From Mesorhizobium loti R88b (lineage in GTDB: Bacteria > Pseudomonadota > Alphaproteobacteria > Rhizobiales > Rhizobiaceae), in contig NZ_CP033367.1 of assembly GCF_013170845.1 (NCBI RefSeq), positions 1,674,001 to 1,738,000 on the forward strand: a stretch of 64,000 nt of DNA, written 5' to 3'. A program made the translations under genes and the position numbers. Positions within the stretch are counted from its first letter, which is position 1. Each line of letters starts with the position of its first letter. The notes under the pieces are model-generated. The model was not told the DNA's origin, did not search any database, and saw only the letters and a program-made list of their open reading frames with translations. Shown one piece after another: positions 44,156-52,986 of the stretch.

Positions 44156-44842
44156 ATGCTGGAGACCGTCACATCCATGAAGACTTCCGAGGCCAGGGAC
44201 ATTCTCGCCGAAACGGCGCGAAAGGGCGATGCCGAAAAGCGCGGCCGCAAGGCTTCGAAGGAGGTCCGTCAGCTGCAGCTGATCGAGGCGACGATCGATT
44301 CGCTCGCCAAGCGCGGCTACGCCGAGACGACGATGGCCGATGTCGCCGATGGCGCGGGCCTGTCGCGCGGCATCGTCAACTTCCATTTCGAGAGCAAGGA
44401 AAAGCTGCTGATCGCCACGCTGCAGCACATGTATGACGAGTATTCGGCGCATTGGCGCGCTTCGCTGCAGAAGGCAGGCGACGATCCGGCGCGACAGCTG
44501 CAGCAACTGGTGTGGGCCGACTTCGACCGCTCGATCTGCAACAAGCGCAAGCTCGCCGCCTGGCTGGCCTTTTGGGGCGAGGCCAAGTCGCGGCCGACCT
44601 ACCAAGCGCTGAGCAGTTCGCGCGATAATTATTACCAGCAGGTCTTCATCGATCTCTGCACGACGCTCAAGCAGAGCGGCTCCTATGCCTATGAGCCGCA
44701 GGTGATGGCGTTGGCGCTGTCGGCCATGCTGGAGGGGCTATGGCTGCGGCTGATGATGGGCACCGAGGACACAACGCGCGAAACAGCCTTGCAGGCGGCC
44801 AACGCTTTCTTGGCCTCTGCCTTCCCGAAGCACTTCGGTTAG
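44156..44842 (+). CDS. TetR-family repressor, BetI-like
   Basis: Encodes 228 residues. An extended basic N-terminal tail (about 35) precedes the TetR HTH (LIEATIDSLAKRGYAETTMA, DVADGAGLSRGIVNFHFESK). The effector domain has CNKRKLAAWLAFWGEAKSRP, the phrase typical of BetI and related amine/choline-responsive repressors. It starts six bases after the methyltransferase stop. It is the natural candidate to bind the 16-bp palindromes at 43254, 51465 and 57275 and so coordinate the whole cluster. Confidence 0.9.
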   Translation: MLETVTSMKTSEARDILAETARKGDAEKRGRKASKEVRQLQLIEATIDSLAKRGYAETTMADVADGAGLSRGIVNFHFESKEKLLIATLQHMYDEYSAHWRASLQKAGDDPARQLQQLVWADFDRSICNKRKLAAWLAFWGEAKSRPTYQALSSSRDNYYQQVFIDLCTTLKQSGSYAYEPQVMALALSAMLEGLWLRLMMGTEDTTRETALQAANAFLASAFPKHFG

Positions 44843-44890
44843 CAACAGCCGGCCGCCAAGACCGGCAAGACCAAAAGAGGATGGAGCAGC

Positions 44891-45973
44891 ATGAAGAAAC
44901 TTAGCCGACGCCTGACATTGACATTGGCGCTGGGCGGCGCGCTTGCGGCTTCGGCCACAGCGTTCGCCGTCGCCGCCGACAAGGACCTGATCGTGTTCGA
45001 CTGGTCCGGCTACGAGGATCCGAGCTTCCATCCGAAATATGTCGAGAAGAACGGCGATTCGCCGACCTTTGCTTTCTTCGGTGACGAGGATGAGGCGTTT
45101 GAGAAGGTGCGCTCCGGCTTCAAGTCCGATCTTGGTCATCCCTGCTCGCAGAGCGTGACGAAGTGGCGCGAAGCCGGGCTGCTGCAGCCGCTCGACACCT
45201 CGAGGATCACGGGCTGGAAAGACCTCAATCCCGGCATCATGGCGATGAAAAACCTCGCCACGACCGCTGACGGCAAGGCGTGGTTCATGCCTTGGGACTG
45301 GGGCAACACGCAGCTCACCTACAACTCCTCCAAGATCGACGCCAAGGACGTGCAGTCGCTGAAGGCGTTTGCCGATCCGAAGTTCAAGGGCCGGGTGTCG
45401 ATCGGCGACAATGTCGACGACGCCTATGCGCTGGCGGCGCTTGCCATCGGCATGAAGGACTGGACCACGATGACGGACGACCAGTTCAAGCAGGCGTCCG
45501 ACTTCCTGCGCCAGGTGCACAAGAACGTCCGCTCTTACTGGACCGATACCACCGATATCGTGCAACTGTTGAGTGGCGGCGAGGTCGACCTCGCCTGGGC
45601 CTGGAACGACGCGACGGTGCAGTCCGTCAAGGCAGGCGTGCCGATCAAGTCCATAAAGGACACCAATGAAGGCATCTCGACCTGGGTCTGCGGCTATGTT
45701 CTGTTCAAGGACGCGCCCGGGAACATCGACAAAGCCTATGACTACCTGAACGCCGTGAACGATCCGGAGACCGCCAAGGTGCTGGTTAAGGACTGGGGCT
45801 ATGGCCAGGCCAACGCCAAGGGCATGGCTGGCGTCGATCCGGCGATCCTCAAGGAAAAAGGCTATGACGACGTCCAGAAATTCGTCGACAAGACGCTGTT
45901 CCAATCGCCGCTGCCGTCCGACCTCAAGCTGAAGATGATCGCCGAGTTCGAGAAGATCAAAGCCGGGTATTGA
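44891..45973 (+). CDS. ABC transporter substrate-binding protein, PotD-like (first of two)
   Basis: Encodes 360 residues. The signal peptide MKKLSRRLTLTLALGGALAA through AFAVAA is followed by DKDLIVFDWSGYEDPSFHPK. It belongs to the spermidine/putrescine-binding PotD type. The segments FFGDEDEAFEKVRSGFKSDL and TADGKAWFMPWDWGNTQLTY are shared with the next gene. The matching permeases and ATPase are encoded at 48.4-51.3 kb on the other strand. A strong hairpin follows the gene. Confidence 0.92.
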   Translation: MKKLSRRLTLTLALGGALAASATAFAVAADKDLIVFDWSGYEDPSFHPKYVEKNGDSPTFAFFGDEDEAFEKVRSGFKSDLGHPCSQSVTKWREAGLLQPLDTSRITGWKDLNPGIMAMKNLATTADGKAWFMPWDWGNTQLTYNSSKIDAKDVQSLKAFADPKFKGRVSIGDNVDDAYALAALAIGMKDWTTMTDDQFKQASDFLRQVHKNVRSYWTDTTDIVQLLSGGEVDLAWAWNDATVQSVKAGVPIKSIKDTNEGISTWVCGYVLFKDAPGNIDKAYDYLNAVNDPETAKVLVKDWGYGQANAKGMAGVDPAILKEKGYDDVQKFVDKTLFQSPLPSDLKLKMIAEFEKIKAGY

Positions 45974-45986
45974 TCTCGTTTCTACT

Positions 45987-46020
45987 GCCCGTCCGCCGCC
46001 GACATGGCGGGCGGACGGGC
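45987..46020 (+). terminator. Hairpin between the two substrate-binding protein genes
   Basis: Perfect 11-bp GC-rich arms (GCCCGTCCGCC/GGCGGACGGGC) enclose 12 bases. No T-run follows, so it more likely protects the 3' end of the upstream message than terminates. Confidence 0.6.
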
Positions 46021-46084
46021 CTCGCCAAAGCAGATGATTTCTCCTAACCTCGCAGCAGCTTTTTCGCGATGGGGGAGTTTCGCC

Positions 46085-47161
46085 ATGACGTCAGTGCTGC
46101 GCCGCCTTGCCCTTGCCGCCGCCTGCCTGATCGGCGCCGGCGCGGTCTATGCGTTCGCGGCAGGCGGCGGCGATCTCGTGGTGTTCGACTGGTCCGGTTA
46201 CGAGGATCCGTTGCTGCATCCCGCCTACACCGCCAAACATGGCGCCGAGCCGACCTTTGCCTTCTTCGGTGACGAGGACGAGGCGTTCGAAAAGATGCGG
46301 GCGGGCTTCAAGACCGACATTGCGCATCCCTGTTCGCAAAGCGTGGCGAAATGGCGCGATGCGGGTTTGCTGCAGCCGCTGGATACGTCCCGGATTGCCG
46401 GCTGGAAGGACCTCAATCCAGGCATCATGGGGATGAAGAACCTCACCACCACCGCCGACGGCAAGGCCTGGTTCATGCCGTTCGACTGGGGCAATACGGC
46501 ACTGCTCTACCGCACCGACAATGTGACGGCTCAAGAGGCGCAGTCGCTGCGGATCCTGGCCGATCCGAAATTCAAGGGCCGCGTCACCATCGGCGACAAT
46601 GTCGACGACGCCTATGCCCTGGCAAGCCTGGTCATTGGTCTCAAGGACTGGACCAAGATGACCGACGCGCAGTTCAAGGAGGCGTCCGATTTCCTGCGCC
46701 AGGTGCACAAGAACGTCCGTCTCTACTGGACCGATTCGAGCGATATCGATCAGGCTTTTTCCGGCAATGAGGTCGACCTCGCCTGGGGGTGGGGCCAGAC
46801 GCTGATCGCGATGAATGGGCAAGGCGTTCCCGTCGCCATGAACCGCGATACCAAGGAGGGCATGTCGACCTGGGTGTGCGGCTACGTGCTGATGAAGGAC
46901 GCGCCAGGCAAGCTCGACCAGGCCTATGATTTCCTGAGCGCGGTCAATGCGCCTGGCATTTCGAAGTACATGGTCACGACGTTCGGTTACGGTCATGGCA
47001 ACAGCGCCGGAATGGCCGCGATCGACCACAAGGTGCTGGCCGAGCGCGGCTTCGACGACATCGACAAGTTCCTCGACAAGACGCTGTTCCAGCAGCCGGT
47101 CGCGCCCGAGCTGAAGAAGCGCATGGTCGACGAGTTCGAGAAGATCAAGGCCGGCTATTGA
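46085..47161 (+). CDS. ABC transporter substrate-binding protein, PotD-like (second of two)
   Basis: Encodes 358 residues. It has a signal peptide from MTSVLRRLALAAACLIGAGA to YAFA, then GGGDLVVFDWSGYEDPLLHP. It is aligned to its neighbour throughout, with shared WVCGYVLMKDAPG and a KIKAGY C-terminus, and clearly arose by tandem duplication. Differences are scattered, including in the region that should contact ligand (NTALLYRTD against NTQLTYNSS), so the pair may bind different but related amines. GGGGGAG seven bases upstream supports this start over one at 46004. Confidence 0.91.
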   Translation: MTSVLRRLALAAACLIGAGAVYAFAAGGGDLVVFDWSGYEDPLLHPAYTAKHGAEPTFAFFGDEDEAFEKMRAGFKTDIAHPCSQSVAKWRDAGLLQPLDTSRIAGWKDLNPGIMGMKNLTTTADGKAWFMPFDWGNTALLYRTDNVTAQEAQSLRILADPKFKGRVTIGDNVDDAYALASLVIGLKDWTKMTDAQFKEASDFLRQVHKNVRLYWTDSSDIDQAFSGNEVDLAWGWGQTLIAMNGQGVPVAMNRDTKEGMSTWVCGYVLMKDAPGKLDQAYDFLSAVNAPGISKYMVTTFGYGHGNSAGMAAIDHKVLAERGFDDIDKFLDKTLFQQPVAPELKKRMVDEFEKIKAGY

Positions 47162-48468
47162 CGAGCAAACTGCAAAGAACCGAAATCATCATCGTCGGCG
47201 CCGGCTTCACCGGCGTGTCGGCGGCGCTTGAACTGAAGCAGGCCGGCGTCGATTTTGTGCTGCTCGAGGCACGCGATCGTGTCGGCGGACGGGTCGAAGC
47301 GATCCGCAACGGGCTTGACGAGCGCATCGATAGCGGCGGCCAGTTCCTCTGCGAAGATATGCCTGAAGTGATGGCGCTGGCGAAAGCCCGCGGCAAGACA
47401 TTCGTCGAAACCTATGTCGACGGCGATTTCATCACCCATCCGTCGATGTCGGCCAAGGACGCCAAGCGGACCTATCACGGCGCGATGGCGATCCGCGAGC
47501 GTATGAACGGGATCGAACCGGACGACCCCTCGATAGTGGGGCTGACCGTCAACGTCTGGCTCGACCGTCAGAAAGACGCTACCGATGCCAAGACGGCTTT
47601 CCGGTCGATGATCGAGGGCCTGTGGTGCCTGCCGATGGACAGGGTGCCGCTCTGGTACCTGATCGACAATGACCGCCGCATCACCAACGAAGTGCCGGAG
47701 CTGCAATATTTCCTGCGCGAGACCATGCAGTCTCTGGCCGAGGATCTGGCTGGCGATATCGGCGACCGGATGCGGCTGAATGAGCCGGTAACGCGCATCG
47801 AACATGGGCCGCGAGGCGTTCGGGTCGTCTCTGCCAACAGCACGATCGAAGCGCGTCAAGTGCTGGTCGCCCTGCCGCCGGCGACGGCCGCGAAGCTCGA
47901 CTTCGCGCCCGCCTTGCCGCTCTGTCTCGGACGAGCGCTTGGCGTCTGGGAAAGTGGCGCGGTGATCAAGGTCCTGGTGCGCTATCCCAGCCCATTCTGG
48001 CGCGAGCGGGATTTGAGCGGCATGGTGATGTGGCGCGACCTGCCGGGATTGTTTGCCTGCGACGCCAGCAAGGACGCGGAGCATGCCGCGCTCGTCGTCT
48101 TCATCGGCGGACCGCTGGCGCTGCGCTGGCGGGGGTTGAGTGGGGCGGCACTGCGTGCGGAAGTGACGGCACGATTGCAGGAGGCCCTCGGTCCGGATGC
48201 CGGCGATGTCATCGATTTCAGCTCGCGCGACTGGATTGAGGACTGCTGGAGCGGTGGCGCCTACAGCGACCTGATTGTCGACGTGACGGCGAGGGATGCT
48301 GAGCGCACGATTCTGGCGGGTGCATCACCGGTCCATTTCGCTGCTTCGGAACTGTCGCCGTCATTTCCCGGCTATGTCGAAGGCGCGATCGTTGCGGGCC
48401 GCATCGCGGCCAGGAAGATCGTGATCGACCTTCAGTCTCCCATCGCCACCAGCGCCTCGGGGTCGTAG
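47158..48468 (+). CDS. Flavin-containing amine oxidase
   Basis: Encodes 436 residues starting at TTG, which overlaps the stop of the preceding gene (ATTGA); AAGG lies seven bases upstream. The FAD site is EIIIVGAGFTGVSAALELKQ followed by ARDRVGGRVEAI, the monoamine oxidase dinucleotide and GGR motif. A C-terminal FAD motif (AASELSPSFPGYVEGAIVAG) completes the fold. It should oxidise an amine taken up by the adjacent transporter. Its 3' end overlaps the convergent ATPase gene by 37 bases. Confidence 0.9.
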   Translation: MTSKLQRTEIIIVGAGFTGVSAALELKQAGVDFVLLEARDRVGGRVEAIRNGLDERIDSGGQFLCEDMPEVMALAKARGKTFVETYVDGDFITHPSMSAKDAKRTYHGAMAIRERMNGIEPDDPSIVGLTVNVWLDRQKDATDAKTAFRSMIEGLWCLPMDRVPLWYLIDNDRRITNEVPELQYFLRETMQSLAEDLAGDIGDRMRLNEPVTRIEHGPRGVRVVSANSTIEARQVLVALPPATAAKLDFAPALPLCLGRALGVWESGAVIKVLVRYPSPFWRERDLSGMVMWRDLPGLFACDASKDAEHAALVVFIGGPLALRWRGLSGAALRAEVTARLQEALGPDAGDVIDFSSRDWIEDCWSGGAYSDLIVDVTARDAERTILAGASPVHFAASELSPSFPGYVEGAIVAGRIAARKIVIDLQSPIATSASGS

Positions 48469-49565
48469 GCGAGGCGGATCGAGGTGCCGACCGGGATGTC
48501 ATCGGCGCCGAAATCATTGGTTTCGGTCACCGATAGCGGCTTTTCCAGCCCGGGTATCTCGACGATCAGGTGGGTGATCTCGCCGAAATAGTGGCGTTCG
48601 ACCACCTTGCCGGCGACCTCGAATTTTGCCGTCGCATTGTCCCACAAAACGCGCAGGCGCTCGGGCCGGATCCCTAGCGTCGCGCCACCGCCATTGCGCA
48701 CGAAGGCCTTTGGCTTGTCGGTTTTCACACGCCCGAAGCCCAACGTGTCGACGACCAGCGAAGCGGCATTTTCCTCGACGATCTCAGCCTTGACGAAATT
48801 CATGCCGCCGAGGAAGTCGGCGACCTGGCGGTTGACCGGCCGCTGGTAGATTTCCTTGGGCGAGGCGACCTGCGCTATTCGGCCGCCGAACATCACCGCG
48901 ATGCGGTCGGACATGGCGAGCGCTTCATACTGGTCGTGGGTGACCAGCACGAAGGTGATGCCGACGGCCTGCTGCAGGCGCCGCAGTTCGACCTGCATCT
49001 GCTCGCGCAATTTCTTGTCCAGCGCTGACAGCGGTTCGTCGAGCAGCAACACCTTGGGCCGCATGACGAGCGCACGCGCGAGCGCCACACGCTGGCGCTG
49101 GCCGCCGGACAGTTCTGTGGCCAACCGCTTGCCGAGGCCGGTCAGCGACACCTGCGCCAGCGCCTCCTCGACGCGGCGCTTCTCCTCGCCGCCCTGCAGC
49201 TTCAGCCGCTTCAGCCCATAGGCGACGTTCTGCTCGACATTGAGGTGCGGGAAGATCGCATAGCTCTGGAACACCATGTTGGTGGGACGGCGGTTGGCCG
49301 GAATGCCTTCCATCGGCTGGCCGCCAACTGCGATCGATCCGCTGGTCGGATTGTCGAAGCCGGCGATCATGCGCAACAACGTCGTCTTGCCGCAGCCGGA
49401 CGGACCAAGCAGCGAGAAGAACTCACCTTCCCTGATCGTCAGCGAGGCGTCGTCCAGCGCCTTGAACGATCCATAGCTGCGGGTGACGTTGCGGATTTCG
49501 ATCATGGCCCGATCAGATTGGGCCCGATCGGATTGGGAGCGCTCGATCTGCGGCTGGTCAGGCAT
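48432..49565 (-). CDS. Polyamine-type ABC transporter ATP-binding protein (PotA-like)
   Basis: Encodes 377 residues. It has Walker A GPSGCGKTT (54-62), signature LSGGQRQRVALARA, Walker B VLLLDEPLSALD, switch His in LVTHDQYEALA and a C-terminal TOBE-type domain (LGIRPERLRVLWDNA). The N-terminus carries QSDRAQSDRA from a 15-bp repeat; the true start might be the ATG at 49505 (MIEIRNVTRSYGSF). With the two permeases it forms an importer whose binding proteins are in the opposite operon. It overlaps the permease gene start by eight bases. Confidence 0.93.
   Translation of the reverse strand: MPDQPQIERSQSDRAQSDRAMIEIRNVTRSYGSFKALDDASLTIREGEFFSLLGPSGCGKTTLLRMIAGFDNPTSGSIAVGGQPMEGIPANRRPTNMVFQSYAIFPHLNVEQNVAYGLKRLKLQGGEEKRRVEEALAQVSLTGLGKRLATELSGGQRQRVALARALVMRPKVLLLDEPLSALDKKLREQMQVELRRLQQAVGITFVLVTHDQYEALAMSDRIAVMFGGRIAQVASPKEIYQRPVNRQVADFLGGMNFVKAEIVEENAASLVVDTLGFGRVKTDKPKAFVRNGGGATLGIRPERLRVLWDNATAKFEVAGKVVERHYFGEITHLIVEIPGLEKPLSVTETNDFGADDIPVGTSIRLAYDPEALVAMGD
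49510..49539. repeat. Imperfect 15-bp tandem repeat at the ATPase N-terminus
   Basis: Two units, CGATCAGATTGGGCC and CGATCGGATTGGGAG, encode QSDRA twice. They lie upstream of the first conserved residue and are probably a linker expansion or non-coding. Confidence 0.7.
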
Positions 49566-50379
49566 AGAGGCCTCCCTCGTTCTGGGTGCGTCTGGCCGCG
49601 CGGCGACGCAGGATTTCGGCGACGGTCATCAACAGGAAAGAGGCAACCAGAAGCAGCGTGCCCAACGCCAGCACGCCCGGCAGTTTCGAGGCGAAACGCA
49701 ACTGGCCCCAGATGTAGATCGGTAACGTCGCTTCGGTACCGGTCAGGAAGAACGCGATGATGAACTCGTCGAGCGAAATGGTGAAGCAGACGAGCAGGCT
49801 GGAAATGATCGCCGGCGCCACCATTGGCAGCGTCACACGGCGGAAGGTGCCGAAGGCGCTTTCGCCGAGATCGGCGGAGGCCTCCTCCAGGCTGCGATCA
49901 AAACCTTCGAAGCCGGAGGTCAGCACGGTCATCGAATAAGGAATGCAGACCAGCACGTGGCCGAGCACGACGGTGAACAGCGACAGGCTGAGGCCCAGCT
50001 GCAGCATCACCAGCAACATCGAGATGGCGACGATCACCTCCGGCAGCACCAGCGGTGCCATGATCAGGCCGTTGATGGTGCGGCGGCCGGGGTAGCGGTA
50101 GCGGGTGATGGAGCGCGCGGCGAGGATGCCGAGCACCGTAGCGAGAATCGAAGCCGAGACGCCGACTTTCAGGCTGTTCCAGGCGGCGTCAAGCAGAGCC
50201 GGCGTGTGTGGCAAGTCCGCATACCATTGCAGCGTGAAGCCGGTGAGCGGGAATTTTGGCGTCGGAGCGGTGTTGATCGAGAAGATCGGCAGGAAGATGA
50301 CAGGCAGATAGAGAAAGACGACGTAGAGGAACGCATAGACGGACAGCCAGCCGCCCGACAGGAAACGCCGCGCCCTCAT
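49558..50379 (-). CDS. Polyamine-type ABC transporter permease (PotC-like)
   Basis: Encodes 273 residues with six membrane segments. The EAA loop is EEASADLGESAFGTFRRVTL followed by PMVAPAI, and FTISLDEFIIAFFLTGTEAT is characteristic of PotC. It pairs with the upstream permease. Its start overlaps that gene by four bases (ATGA). Confidence 0.93.
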   Translation of the reverse strand: MRARRFLSGGWLSVYAFLYVVFLYLPVIFLPIFSINTAPTPKFPLTGFTLQWYADLPHTPALLDAAWNSLKVGVSASILATVLGILAARSITRYRYPGRRTINGLIMAPLVLPEVIVAISMLLVMLQLGLSLSLFTVVLGHVLVCIPYSMTVLTSGFEGFDRSLEEASADLGESAFGTFRRVTLPMVAPAIISSLLVCFTISLDEFIIAFFLTGTEATLPIYIWGQLRFASKLPGVLALGTLLLVASFLLMTVAEILRRRAARRTQNEGGLYA

Positions 50380-51293
50380 CGTGCGAGCCTCTGCAAAGCG
50401 CGGATGATCAGCACCGTAGCGCCCGCCATCAGCGTGACGATCAGCATGGTGGTGACGGAAAGGGCGGCACCCAGCGGCCAGTTGGCTGCCTTGCCGAATT
50501 GCGCCTGGATGGCGTTGGCGATCATGACGCCATCCTTGCCGCCGACAAGCTTTGGCGTGACATAGTCGCCGACCGTCGGGATCATGACGATCAGCGCCGC
50601 CGAGATGACGCCCGGCGCCGACAGCGGCAAGGTCACGCGCAGAAACGAGCGCAAGGGGCCATCGCCGAGATCTGTGGCTGCTTCGACCAGCGTGCGGTCG
50701 ACCTTTTCCAACGAGACGAAGATCGGCAGGATGGCGAAGGCCGCCCAGGCATGGGTGAGCGTGATGATGACAGCAGTCGAATTGTAGAGCAGCGCCGTCG
50801 ACGGCTCATCAATGATGCCGAGGCCCATCAGGCCGGAATTGAGCACACCATTATAGCCAAGGATGACCTTCCACGACATGACGCGCAGCAGATAGCTGGT
50901 CCAGAACGGGATGGTGATGAGGAACAGCCACAGGCTCTTGTGGCGGCCGCCATGGAAGGAGATGAAGTAGGCGATCGGATAGGCGAGGATGACGGTGAAA
51001 AAGCTGACCGTCAGCGAGATGTAGAGCGAGCGCCACAACAGGTCCCGGTAGATCGGCTCGGTCAGCGCGACGCGGTAATTCTCCAGTGTGAAGGTGCGGT
51101 CGATGGTCAGATAGTGCTGCGTCCAGAACGAGTGGGCGATGACCACCAGGATCGGCAGGACCAGAAGAATGAGGGCGTAAAGAAAGGTCGGGCTGATCAG
51201 GGCAAAGCCCTGAACGGGCTCGGATTGCAGAAGGGCATTTCGTCTGGCCCGCGTCATGCGCAACGGGGGCGACCCTTCCGCCGCCGCCGTCAT
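50376..51293 (-). CDS. Polyamine-type ABC transporter permease (PotB-like)
   Basis: Encodes 305 residues with six membrane segments. The EAA loop is VEAATDLGDGPLRSFLRVTL, followed by PTVGDYVTPKLVGGKDG, typical of PotB. The ATG at 51293 is chosen because GGAG lies seven bases before it; the frame is open to 51443 but that part is Pro/Arg/His-rich without hydrophobic character. It is the first gene of the permease-permease-ATPase operon and diverges from the transaminase across an operator. Confidence 0.92.
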   Translation of the reverse strand: MTAAAEGSPPLRMTRARRNALLQSEPVQGFALISPTFLYALILLVLPILVVIAHSFWTQHYLTIDRTFTLENYRVALTEPIYRDLLWRSLYISLTVSFFTVILAYPIAYFISFHGGRHKSLWLFLITIPFWTSYLLRVMSWKVILGYNGVLNSGLMGLGIIDEPSTALLYNSTAVIITLTHAWAAFAILPIFVSLEKVDRTLVEAATDLGDGPLRSFLRVTLPLSAPGVISAALIVMIPTVGDYVTPKLVGGKDGVMIANAIQAQFGKAANWPLGAALSVTTMLIVTLMAGATVLIIRALQRLAR

Positions 51294-51464
51294 TGGCAGA
51301 CTCCGGGGGGCATGGCTCCGGGTGTGATCTCGGTTGCTGGCCTGGACTGTTCCGCCATGCGGCATCCCATTTGTGCTGGCGCCGGCTGTTGTTCCCCTTG
51401 CCGGCTTTCTTTGATCATGCCCGCATCCAACGATTGAAATCAAGCGCTATTTCTGCAATATTGA

Positions 51465-51480
51465 TTGAACGGACATTCAA
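51465..51480. promoter_or_regulatory. TetR-type operator, copy B
   Basis: TTGAAC-GGAC-ATTCAA followed by AATGATG, between the divergent permease and transaminase genes, 88 bases before the latter. It has the same 16-bp form as copies A and C. Confidence 0.72.
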
Positions 51481-51567
51481 AATGATGTGAAGAAAGCCGT
51501 CGTTTCCGGCCTTTGATGCTGAGTTTCATGTCCGCGAAAAATTCGATGGTATGGTATGGAGGCGACA

Positions 51568-52986
51568 ATGGCTGCTGTCAGAGATCTCAAGGCGACGGAA
51601 ATGGCTCCTTCCGGGGGCGACGATGCCATTGAACTGGGCAAGCGCCATCTCATCCAGCCCTGGCCCTATGCCGGTTCGGTCGGTGCTGAAGCGCGCGCGC
51701 TGATCGGCGAGGGCGACGGCATCTACATCACCGACAACACCGGCAAGCGCCTGATCGATGGGCCCGCCGGCATGTGGTGCGTCAATGTCGGCCACCGCCG
51801 CGAGGAACTGGCCAAGGTGATGTACGACCAGGCGATGGCGCTGTCCTACAACACGCCCTGGTACACGATGAACGCGCCGTCGGCGGAACTTGCCAAGCGC
51901 ATCGCCGATCATGCGCCGGGCGATCTCAGCCATGTCTTCTACACCACCGGCGGCTCTTCCGCCGTCGAGACGGCACTGCGCTTCATGCAGTTCTACAACA
52001 ATGTGCGCGGCCGGCCGGAAAAGAAGCTGATCCTGTCGCGCGGCGGCGCCTATCACGGCTCGACCTATCTGTCGGCCTCGCTGAACGGCCGCCCACGCGA
52101 CCGCGACTGGATGGACGGCGCCGACGAGTTGGTGATCAAGCTGTCCTCGCCCGATCCGTTCCGCCGTCCGCAAGGCATGAGCCTTGCCGCCTTCACCGAT
52201 TTCCTCGTCGACCAGTTCCGCGACACGGTCGCCCGCGTCGGCGCCGACAAGATCGGCGCTTTCGTCGGCGAACCGGTGCAGGCCTCGGGCGGCGTCGTCA
52301 TTCCGCCCGACGGCTATCTGAAGCGCATCCGCGAGATTTGCCGCGACAACGACATCCTCTATGTTTCCGACGAAGTGGTGACGGGCTTCGGCCGGCTTGG
52401 CCATGTCTTCGCCTCGGGCGACGTGTTCGGCATCGACCCCGACATGATCACCTTCGCCAAGGGCGTCACCTCAGGCTATTTCCCGCTTGGCGGCGTCATC
52501 ATCTCGGAACGGCTGCTGCAGGAGTTGCGCCGCTCGAACCATCCGGACGCCATGTTCGGCCATGGCCTGACCTACACCAGCCACCCCGTCGGCTGCGCCG
52601 TGGCGCTGAAAAACCTCGATCTGCTGGAAGGAAGCGTGCTGGCGCACACGCAGGACGTCGCGCCCTATTTCCAGGCGCAGTTGAAGACGCTGGAAGAACT
52701 GCCGCTGGTCGGCGAGGTGCGCGGCGTCGGGCTGATGGGCTGCGTCGAATGCGTTGCCGACCGCGAAAGCAAGGATCCGCTGCAGCTCGACAAGGATGTC
52801 GGAAAACGCATCGACGCGCATTGCCACGAACTCGGCCTGCTGGTGCGGCCGCTGATCAACATGTGCGTGATGTCGCCACCGCTGATCATCACGCGCGAGC
52901 AGATCGACGACATGGTCGGCATTTTACGCGAAGGCATTTCGCGGACCATGGACGATCTCAGGAAAGAGGGCGTGTGGCGGGGTTGA
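51568..52986 (+). CDS. Class III aminotransferase (omega-transaminase type)
   Basis: Encodes 472 residues. It is a PLP fold type I enzyme with the cofactor phosphate site TTGGSSAVETALRFM, the aspartate that pairs with PLP in ILYVSDEVVTGFGR and the Schiff-base lysine in MITFAKGVTSGYFPLGGVI. The family moves amino groups from diamines, beta-alanine or gamma-aminobutyrate to pyruvate or 2-oxoglutarate. The ATG at 51568 has GGAGG five bases upstream; an in-frame ATG at 51556 adds four residues. Its location beside a polyamine-type importer suggests amine breakdown. Confidence 0.93.
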   Translation: MAAVRDLKATEMAPSGGDDAIELGKRHLIQPWPYAGSVGAEARALIGEGDGIYITDNTGKRLIDGPAGMWCVNVGHRREELAKVMYDQAMALSYNTPWYTMNAPSAELAKRIADHAPGDLSHVFYTTGGSSAVETALRFMQFYNNVRGRPEKKLILSRGGAYHGSTYLSASLNGRPRDRDWMDGADELVIKLSSPDPFRRPQGMSLAAFTDFLVDQFRDTVARVGADKIGAFVGEPVQASGGVVIPPDGYLKRIREICRDNDILYVSDEVVTGFGRLGHVFASGDVFGIDPDMITFAKGVTSGYFPLGGVIISERLLQELRRSNHPDAMFGHGLTYTSHPVGCAVALKNLDLLEGSVLAHTQDVAPYFQAQLKTLEELPLVGEVRGVGLMGCVECVADRESKDPLQLDKDVGKRIDAHCHELGLLVRPLINMCVMSPPLIITREQIDDMVGILREGISRTMDDLRKEGVWRG

